Source: Calvatia gigantea (lineage: Eukaryota > Basidiomycota > Agaricomycetes > Agaricales > Lycoperdaceae). From it: a DNA stretch of 64,000 nt. Both the position numbers and the translations under genes were made by a program. The notes under the pieces are model-generated. The model did no database searches. It was not told the origin of the DNA and saw only the letters and a list, made by a program, of their open reading frames with translations. Positions 56,097 through 64,000 of the stretch are shown here, one piece after another. The stretch is from NCBI GenBank assembly GCA_025093985.1, contig JACAAK010000004.1, positions 2,418,001 through 2,482,000 of the forward strand, read 5' to 3'. Positions within the stretch are counted from its first letter, which is position 1; each line of letters starts with the position of its first letter.

Positions 56097-58386
56097 TTAT
56101 GCCGCAGTTCGGTAGGTCACCCCAGTGTTCTGTCGTGATTTGAGCCATCCCTTGAAACCGACGACGATAAGAGTCCAACAGAAAGCCAAACAGGTGATGG
56201 CGACAGCAACATTCAGAAACATCATGACATCTGGTCTCTTATCAGTACGTATTCCTTCAAAAGTATGGTATAGCTCACCATCCCGACCGCGACGCATCGC
56301 AGCAAGGGTAACCTCCTCGGTAGAAAACATGAAGACCAAACCACCACATGCAAGGAAAAAACTCCCGAGAGCCTCGGTGGGAGGGCGAGACGGAAGGATG
56401 GATCGAGGAGGACCCAACCAAAGGAAAATATAGGTAAGACACCTCAGAACGGAGAAACCGAGTAAAAGATTTCCCCATAGAGCATGAATTTGAACCTGGC
56501 ATTGCAAATGATAGCCGATGTGGTTAGCATAAAATAACCTTTCATGAGAAATGGCGCACCTGGAATAAATAAGTCTGGAAATGGGCAGCCATGGCCGCAC
56601 CCGTCACTCCGATCACAAGAGCCGGGAAAGGATTGAAACTAAACCCGTAGCTCGGAGGTTCGGTTATAGCATCTTGAGGGACCTTCGATGAGTTTGCGGC
56701 AGAGTTGAAGATCGACGCCGCCAGCCATTTTCGAACCCGTTTTGACTCGATGCCCATGCCAACGAGGCCAGCAAACCAGAACATGACCTAATTCACCCAT
56801 GGTTCAGCACAAAAGACAAATCAAGCGGGATACTCGGCTTACCGCAATGCTAATATGCTGGATTTGTTTTGTGGTAAATGGATCTCCAGGATTAGCCCCA
56901 AAGCGTTCCATCCATGTATTCGTGATACCGTAAATGAAGATAACAGAAGATTCTATAAATTCTGCGGTATATGGATCGTCGCGGGGAGCTTTGTTCCATG
57001 CCCAGCCAAGTTCAGCGAATGAACCAAGGAAGCGAGCAAAGGTCAGAAGTCCATAGCACCAGAAGATCCCACCCTCTACAACAAGAGGTGAGATAGAATG
57101 AGGAAGAGCAGAATGCAGTGCACTCACTGATCAAATGCGCCAAACAACCATTGATGTAATTTTCACGACAACCCCCTGTAGCAAAGATCAGAAAACCATA
57201 CAATCATCTGCTGTGAATACCAACCGGTGTAAACAACAATTCCAGAAAGCACCTGTGCAAATCCTGCCACAACAAGGAAGCGCTCCAGAACTGAAAAAAC
57301 GCCGTTTCCTATGCGATCGATTAGGCTTCTCTTCTTAGCATTGCGCCTGTGTTTCGCGTCCTGGAGGGTCGTCTCGGAATGAGTTGGCGATCGAGAATCA
57401 AAAACTGTTCCCTCAGAGACTAGAGAGAAATTCCGACGATGATTATGAACATCGTTTGCCCACTGAGCAGTCTCCCGGTGAACCCCACTATCGGAACATT
57501 CCTGAGAAACTTTGGGTAACTCTAACTCTTCTGGATCTTCTACGACTAAGCCAGTGTACTCGGGCCCGCTTCCCAAGTGATCGATGTCTTTATTTAGCAC
57601 AACCCGGTTCCAGAACAACTTGAAGGACTTGGGCTCGTTGCCCCGAATAAAGGAGATGAAACGACGAATGACAGAGAATATGTCGATAGATGATAGCAAG
57701 AGGGCCAGGAGCAGTACCATGTAGCCATGTTTACCGTGAGCGGACCCTGGGAATAGATCGGCGGGGTTCAAGAAGAGATGATGCGAAATCGAAACTGACC
57801 TTCATACCTAAAATAGACAAAAGGCGTCAATTTAATCTCAACAAACAAATGATGCTGACAGAGCGGACAGACATGTTCGGCGTAAGCTTGCTATACAGGG
57901 CACTAGCAGCACACCCAAGAGCAGAAAGACCGTAGAAGGCAACCACCGCCAGGCTTTGACCGGCATGTTTTACAGAGCGCAGGATAATGCCTAGTCGAAC
58001 AGGTGAGAGGACGTTGTGATGAAATGAGATGGAATCTCACCCAAAGGGAGTGCGACAAAGAAGGCAAGGCCCATGAACAAGGCATGAGAGAGGATGAGGC
58101 CAGGGTGTCTCGCTGCTGCATTTTCAGGATCCTCCCAGTCCATAGTGTAATATGAGGGCGGTGTAGGAGCATGGTGCATTAAAATCTCGGTCTCGTTCAA
58201 AATGAGGAGGGGTTGTGCATGGGGATTGTGGTGGTCGTGATCTCCGTCCCGCCGTAAAAGGATATTCTCCGGGACATGTTGGGTGCCTCGGACCTGTAAC
58301 TCCTGAGATAACGCCGTAGGGCAATGCGATGATAGCACGGTTAGGAGGAGAAGGAAGGCAATGCGGGAGGATGCTCGCTGAAACAT
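56097..58386 (-). CDS. YTP1: Ytp1-family polytopic membrane protein
   Basis: Multi-pass membrane protein of the Ytp1/DUF2427 family, of unknown function. Nine exons: 58386-58041, 57990-57873, 57807-57800 (8 nt), 57746-57225, 57175-57128, 57075-56843, 56787-56560, 56495-56279 and 56230-56097; 617 residues. A signal peptide (RIAFLLLLTVLSS) is followed by a His-rich segment (GDHDHHNPHAQP) and the DUF2427 helices (LSHALFMGLAFFVALPLG). The family motif PNMYEGSAHGKHGYM is assembled from three exons, including the 8-nt one. The C-terminal half carries the Ytp1 domain with about seven helices. The frame extends upstream of 58386 without an ATG better suited, because the signal peptide begins there. 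Confidence 0.85.
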
Positions 58387-59856
58387 CCTGTGAGGAAGAA
58401 AGGTGGGCGGAACACGTTCAGGGAGCAAGAACGAAGAGATTATATGGCAGATGAATGTCGGGAAAAATTGGCGACGCAACCGGTGCGAAGAACAGCATAG
58501 CGGAGATATTTTAATGTCATCATAGTCTATAGAAAGTGAGATAACTTGTTGACGCAAACGACCTGACAAAGCAAAGATCTAGCTCATTCCCTTCCTCCAC
58601 TCCCATCGCAGCTTCCTTCTTTAGTACCCTTAGATGCATACGCAACCGGGGTCAACCCCGCCCCTGCCGAAACGCGTCACCATCTGCATCAATCCCCTCG
58701 CCGGTCCACTTCGAGATCTTTCCATTCATCACCCCCTCTGGCGCTTCTCACCGCTTCCCATATCGCGTACCCATCTCTGCTTCCACCCTTGTCCACGACG
58801 TCCATGGTGTTCACTCATCCGAGGCAGCTCTTCCTATTCATGTACGTAACCTTCTTTAGATCTAATAATAGCCTCACTCTGCGTTATACCCTGTTATACC
58901 TCTTCCTCGGAGGTATAATGGGTTGATGATATGTCAATCGCAGATCGTCTGCTGAAGACCCATCACATGAGCGTTATGAGACAAGGATTGTTGGATTGTT
59001 TCCATTACAATGAATATCAGAATCTACACAATTACTAATCCGAATCCTCCTCAGTCATGTGAAAGGTGCGCTGATCCCTGAAGACCCTAGAGGACATTTG
59101 CGATTCGGAGATTCTCTACAATGAACATGTTGCCACTTACCAGTGTTGAAAGTATTGATGAACGTGAACGCTTCTGTTCCCATCTCCGCCCTGGTGGCTT
59201 GGCGAAGGGATAATCCGCTCGTTCCCATACTTACCTTGCGAGCAATGATCCTGAAAGCGACGCCTGAAACTCCGACCCTCTGGGAACGAGCATCATTTCC
59301 GATGACTGTGCTGACCCATATTGAGTTACCTTATACCGGCTCTCTCTGTATGTTCGAACAATTGTGGCGCCTACGGTCGCCGAGAGCGACATGGTCTGTT
59401 TTTCATCAACTTTTAGTTGATGGGTCCTAAGACCCCGCTGCCCTATGTTTGTAGTTTCCTAACAAGGTTTTGCGGGATAGAATGGCAGAGTTCGGCATGA
59501 TCTGACAAGGCCGAACTAGACCCCACAGGCCTCAAGGCCTCACACGAGGACTTCTCAGAATGGCTTCTGTTTGATGCGTATCAGTACCCGTCCTGGAAGA
59601 CGTGATGACCGTCGCCATTTGCACTTGGACTGTCCGTGTTCACGAAGGCAGGGCTCCCAAGATCAATCCCTCCCTGCTCACCGAGGTAACGCTGCATTGC
59701 ATGGTGAGCCTGTATTCGTTCGGGGGAGGGGGGATTTGTGCTTCCAACTACATTTTGCATGTTTACCCGGTTGGTACCTCCGGTCCCACGATTGCGTTAA
59801 GTGTTGTCGAGCATCATGCATCACTGACTGCTCATTACTCATTCATCACTCCTGCT
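58387..59856. other. Spacer, no gene recognised
   Basis: About 1.5 kb between YTP1 and the Liz1-type permease. Short plus-strand frames (58634-58849, 59143-59430, 59602 onward) have no family resemblance and do not join. It contains an ACGCGTCA octamer at 58672-58679 and the hairpin listed separately. Confidence 0.5.
58894..58918. repeat. Perfect 9-bp-stem hairpin
   Basis: TTATACCTC, a 7-base loop, then GAGGTATAA. A further partial copy (GTTATACC) lies just upstream at about 58883, so the left arm occurs twice. Confidence 0.65.
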
Positions 59857-62224
59857 ATGACGAGGTTCAATCACGTCAAGCAGTTTCTTTGGGGCGAGCC
59901 CCCGTCGACCAAGCAGGAAGCCAGGTTGCTCTTTAAAATTGATTGGTTCATTTTGTCATACTGTTGTCTAATGGTGAGAGCACTGTTCACAGCTGCGTTA
60001 CAAACCTAAAGTCGTGGGATACAACAGTATTTCACAAATTGTGATGCCCTTTGACATACCGAGGGAGCAGGAACTAAAATAGTGTGCTACAGACTTGGAC
60101 CGGTCCAATGTCAGCAACGCCTACGTCTCGGGCATGAAGGAGGACCTTCATATGTTTGGGACCGAGTTGAATGCGAGTCATCACCGGGTTTGAACCCATG
60201 CAAAACTTACTCCCTTATTTGTCGACAGAAAATCACCACAATTTTTACCTGCGGATATATCATCGGAATGATACCCAGTATGAGTGTTTTCTACTGGCAA
60301 GTTCGCGCGAATCTGAATTTTAAAAGATAATCTCATGTTACAAATTGTGCGTCCACGGATCTGGTTGCCAACCATGCAAATCATATGGGGGGTTCTCACA
60401 TTCTGGTAAGAAAAATTTGACAAGGTTTTTCCGGCTCTGAAGTATGAAAGCACAAGCGCAGTGCATAGGATAGAGCAGGTAGGGCTGTTCTGGTTCCAGG
60501 CTCTGTGATTCAAACAGCTCCCTAGGTTTACGCGATCCGGTTCTTCCAAGGAATGGTGGAGTCATCTACGTTTGTGGGAACGCACTATATTCTTGGATCG
60601 TAAGTCACCCCCTCTGTTATTCTCGAGAGCACTGTGTTCAGGTCGTGAGACCGATGCAGATGGTACAAGCCCGCCGAACTTGGGAAGCGCTCGGGTATCT
60701 TTACAAGTTCTGGGCTCATAGGAACATTGTGAGCTAAGGATCATTCCGGATGAAAGGAACTTTGATACATCATACCAGATTTTCCGGGGTCCTGCAAGGT
60801 GCAATATACAGGTTGAGAGTTTCTTCATTCATGGAGCTTGCACACTGATATATCGTGTACACTAGGAACCTGAACGGTGTATCTGGCCGCAGTGGTTGGC
60901 GCTGGCTGTATGTCCTGTCGCCCCAGAAATTCATTGATAATGAGAAATTCATACTGAATTCCTAGTTTCATTATTGATGGAATCATCACCATACCTATCG
61001 CCTTGTATGGGTTCCTCATCTTCCCTGACTTGCCACAAACGACCAAGGCGTTTTACTTGAATGAAGGGGTGAAGTAGGACCACTCCTTCGTGTTAAAAAT
61101 GCTCACTGGCCCTGTACAGGAACGGGAGTTGGCGTACAACAGGCTTCAAGGGGAGGTCCAAGTAAATCGATCACCTTTAAGCTGTGATCTGGCTCGCCGA
61201 GTCCTGGGTCGGTGGAGATGGTATGCTTGCAGCCTCTTAGTGAGTTTTGCGTGCATTTTGTCTCAATACAGGAAAAATGAACAAGCGGGACTTTCATTTC
61301 AGTTTGCGATCTCTGGAGAAACAGAGAGCTTTGGCTCCAATAATTTGATGGGCCAATGGCTCAAGGGAATTGGAGGGTTCACTGTTGAGCAGATTGGCTA
61401 GTCCCTGTGCATATCTCATCATGCCTTCTATTAATTTGCTCCTAGAGTTCTATCCTTCTGGAGTTACCGCCGTTGCGATTGCATCCACTCTGGTATGTGC
61501 TACATGGACCGATTACACACGCGCCCGCTGGCCAGTCCTGGTTTGTATGTCTGTCGCATGCATTATCGCCTCCATTTGCATTCTTGTGTGGAATAGCCCG
61601 ATAGGGCTTAAATTCTTCGCATACTGTTAGTCGAAATATTGATGCTTCACTGTTGCGCACTGACCGTGACCATTCTTCCCTGTCCCCAGATATTGCGGGA
61701 GCCTCATTTGCTGGTCAAGCCACCACCTTCGCGTTCGTTTTCATCCTCTCTCAACAGCTGTGAACCTGACACCGTATCAAACCCCCCTTTTTCCGTTCAG
61801 GTGGGCTAACGAGATATGTGCCGATGATGATCAAGAAAGAAGTGTTGTCCTTGCATCAATGAAGTAAGTTGTATCACACTACCTTTCTCCCCTTACCAAC
61901 CGACTTCCGCCGTTTCATTTTCACCTGACGGCTTATCAAAAGCGCTTACATTCACCCCCTTTTGTCCCTGTTTCGTGCAGTATGTGGAACAACGTTATAA
62001 ATGCGTGGTGGTCCATCGTGTTTTACCCCGCAACTGATGCCCCGAAATTCCACAAGGGGATGATAGCAATGTTATGTGTCTGTGTTGTTACCCTTGGAGT
62101 GACTTACCTAGTGTACTACCTGGAGCAACGCGAAAAGCGGCAAAAGCGGAAGACGCAACAGCACTCCTCACCAGAAGCAGGGAGAGTCGATGAAACTAAG
62201 CGGTCATTGGAGACGGGAAGTTAG
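59857..62224 (+). CDS. Liz1/Fen2-type MFS permease (pantothenate/organic acid transporter)
   Basis: Twelve-helix MFS permease of the Dal5 superfamily branch that includes pantothenate transporters Liz1 and Fen2. Seventeen exons run from 59857 to 62224, including 13-nt (60028-60040) and 22-nt (60457-60478) micro-exons; all phases close to 474 residues. Blocks: YFTNYLDRSNVSNAYVSGM, YAIRFFQGMVESSTFVGTHY, GWRWLFIIDGIITIPIALYG, ETESFGSNN and NMWNNVINAWWSIVFYPATD. Introns 3 (AAT|GCGAGT) and 13 (ATTG|GCTAGT) have GC-AG borders. Unlike the first permease in this window, it has no frame break. Substrate is a family-level guess. Confidence 0.87.
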
Positions 62225-62558
62225 GCAAGCCGCCCAGGACTGTTAATGATAGTTTTGTATTATTTAGAGATCGGATTCTTGTTACTACAACTGCAAGAGA
62301 TAGTCAATCTGTTACTCTCCTGGAGATATGATTGGCACCAGTGCAACTGGCTCTGCCTGACGGCTGAGCGACGCGTGGGGGGGTATTACACGGAGGTATG
62401 GTCGAGAGTGAATTAGAAATCAGAACCTGCGCAATTTAATTAGTTGGAATTTCGGGCAAGAAAAGTTACTCGCGCCTTGAGACTTTCTACGTACGGGTAT
62501 ATGGCGGCCCAGTGACGGTGGTTTTGGATGGGGCCTCTGAGGGTTGCACTAGGCTGGG
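62225..62558. other. Convergent 3' spacer
   Basis: 334 bases between the stop of the Liz1-type permease (plus) and that of the Ser/Thr-rich membrane protein (minus). It should hold both 3' untranslated regions. No structure of note. Confidence 0.5.
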
Positions 62559-63630
62559 TCAGTTGCCGTATCCCCAAGCTGGGCGTGGATCGGTTCGGGG
62601 AACACGGGCAGTACCAACATCCCCAGACCACGGTGGCTGGACGTTCCCAATCAGGGTGTGTTGGCTTTCTGAAGCAGGGAACCGATAGGGATCCTGGTGA
62701 GGCCTGGCAAGGGGGGCTGATGCGGGATTCATCCCAGGGTAGCCACGACCGAGATTGCCGCCCATGGCACTATTATCGATGCTATGTCCATTGTCAGAAC
62801 TCAGGAGACTAAAGCGTCGCTTCTCGGTTGCATCTCCTCCCATTGGAGAAGGGTCGAATGAAACAGCTTCTGCATGCAACCGTTGGCGCCGGCTTCGCCT
62901 AATCGCAATTGTCGCGATGGCTATGAGGAGAGCTAGCCCAGCCACCCCCACAATGGCTAAGATTGTACCAGAAAGGGCTTTGTTTTGTAAGAAGCCCTTG
63001 GAGCTTGAGGACGGCGCCGCTTGGATGCTGGGCTCGGGGCTCGGAGTAGTGTACAAGGTGACGTAATAGGTGCTACCATCGGCTGAAGTCGTTGTCTGGA
63101 TGGAAAAGTCTGATGGGGTCGGCGTAGGGGTGAGGGGCAGTGATTCCGAGCTCGAGACGGAGTCCGTTGATGATGTAGTCGCCAAGGACGACTCGGAAAC
63201 CACGGGTGCGGTTTGCGACGCCTGAGTAAGCGACGTGACACTGGTAGCTGAGCTGGCGGGAACGGATCTTCGGGAAGACGTAGCATTAGTGAACCGGAGC
63301 GGATTCCATACTTATCGCAACTGACTGTGTTACACTTCCAGAATTTGTCAGTCCTGCTGGCCTGGTGGCGGTGTGTTATGGTACACAATCAATGACGACC
63401 CAGCTTTATAATCTGGCAAGTTCAGGCTCACAATGAAGGCTCAGGAAGGGGCAATGGACTGTAAACTAGTAAATACCGCTTGAACCACCAACGAAAAGGG
63501 CGACTCACAGGATCGTGAAGAGATCTGTCGGAGGCTCCGTCAGTCTCTTACTCACGATTATGGGGATGGACTTACTGGGTAACTGCCTTTGCTCGAATAC
63601 AACCATGACCGCGAGCAGTTGATATCGCGA
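62559..63630 (-). CDS. Ser/Thr-rich single-pass membrane protein, 5' part unresolved
   Basis: The main exon (62559 to about 63290) encodes a Ser/Thr/Pro-rich ectodomain likely to be O-glycosylated, one transmembrane helix (GTILAIVGVAGLALLIAIATI) with a basic stop-transfer cluster (RRSRRQR), and a cytosolic tail with Ser, Pro and Gly. This layout resembles Mid2/Wsc-like wall sensors and other basidiomycete surface proteins. Upstream, a minus-strand segment at about 63577-63630 (NCSRSWLYSSKGSYP then GTAAGT) looks like an earlier ectodomain exon, but I could not join the parts in phase or find a signal peptide, and an indel may be involved. Function unknown. Confidence 0.55.
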
Positions 63631-64000
63631 TTGGGGAAAAAAGAGAGTGGGGGTTCGACTCCGGAATGAAGCCTCAGGAAGGAGGGGGAGGTAGAAAGGA
63701 GGTTGGGGAAGGTTAAACTAGGGGGGGGGTTAAGAAGAGGTCTTTTCCACTCCACAAACAGCGCGTGCCATCTAACGCTAAACCTTTTGAATTCTGCGTC
63801 CATTGTGATATTGGAGCGGGGCGATGGTAATTCTCGAGTTGTCATCACGACGTTGGAGTCCATCGGTCTCAATGGCAGGTGGTGTTCAAGCCTTGGTACG
63901 TCACTTCTGGCTTGCGCGGGGTATAGTTTACATTGCATGTACGTATTTTTAATTTTGAAAACCAAGATAACCTAAAGGTCTGGTTGCTTGGCGGGTCCGA
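63631..64000. other. Window edge, nothing assigned
   Basis: It probably holds the missing 5' exon(s) or promoter of the Ser/Thr-rich membrane protein. A poly-G run near 63721-63730 is present. No other feature. Confidence 0.4.

Noticed and set aside
60183..60196. GGGTTTGAACCC resembling a tRNA T-arm or palindrome
   Set aside because: It lies inside an intron of the Liz1-type permease; no tRNA cloverleaf can be drawn around it.
63649..63664. GGGGTTCGACTCC resembles a tRNA T-arm
   Set aside because: No A-box, D-arm or acceptor stem could be placed upstream at the right distance.

Overview
The window is nuclear DNA of a filamentous basidiomycete, most likely an agaricomycete. Genes are dense and carry many introns of about 45-75 nt and several micro-exons of 8-16 nt. 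The conserved proteins (TAF9, Prp31, Sec12, Pex11, Rdi1, Coq2, Ytp1, Dal5/Liz1-type permeases, tandem CCCH proteins) are fungal. I resolved 28 genes, most of them exon by exon by requiring reading phase to close across every intron. No rRNA, tRNA, CRISPR array or intact transposon was found.

Layout. 1-2.1 kb: nothing recognised. 2.1-6.9 kb: Tvp38/VTT membrane protein, a small mitochondrial-type membrane protein, PEX11, a Tctex-type dynein light chain. 6.9-9.7 kb: gene-poor. 9.7-12.1 kb: Rck2/Srk1-type stress kinase. 12.1-17.0 kb: the largest gene-poor block. 17.0-25.6 kb: PRP31, ISU1, TAF9, SEC12, NIPA Mg transporter. 25.6-27.5 kb: gene-poor with hairpins and a repeat pair. 27.5-31.8 kb: divergent GH105 glycosidase and Dal5-family permease around a perfect palindrome. 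31.8-38.3 kb: NUP82/88, then three proteasome genes side by side (alpha7, RPN12, beta1). 38.4-45.4 kb: unknown protein, Gfo/Idh/MocA oxidoreductase, alpha/beta hydrolase, Cdt1-like protein. 46.1-52.9 kb: tandem array of three paralogs joining a coiled coil, a domain that looks NYN/PIN-like, and CCCH zinc fingers. 53.3-62.2 kb: Rho-GDI, COQ2, YTP1, Liz1-type permease. 62.6-63.6 kb: part of a Ser/Thr-rich single-pass membrane protein.

Most genes are unrelated housekeeping loci. Three neighbourhoods look functional. The proteasome trio shares TGACGCG(T) elements in its two divergent promoters. The GH105/permease pair shares one promoter with a CGG-N8-CCG type palindrome. The CCCH paralogs arose by local duplication: exon lengths and one GC-AG intron are conserved. 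They combine, in the same order, domains resembling those of the animal RNase Regnase and are the best candidate for an undescribed system.

Two features recur. At least seven introns use GC-AG borders. Four genes (PEX11, the Dal5-type permease, NUP82, CDT1) carry five isolated one-base indels that break otherwise intact frames, which points to residual sequence error more than to true pseudogenes.
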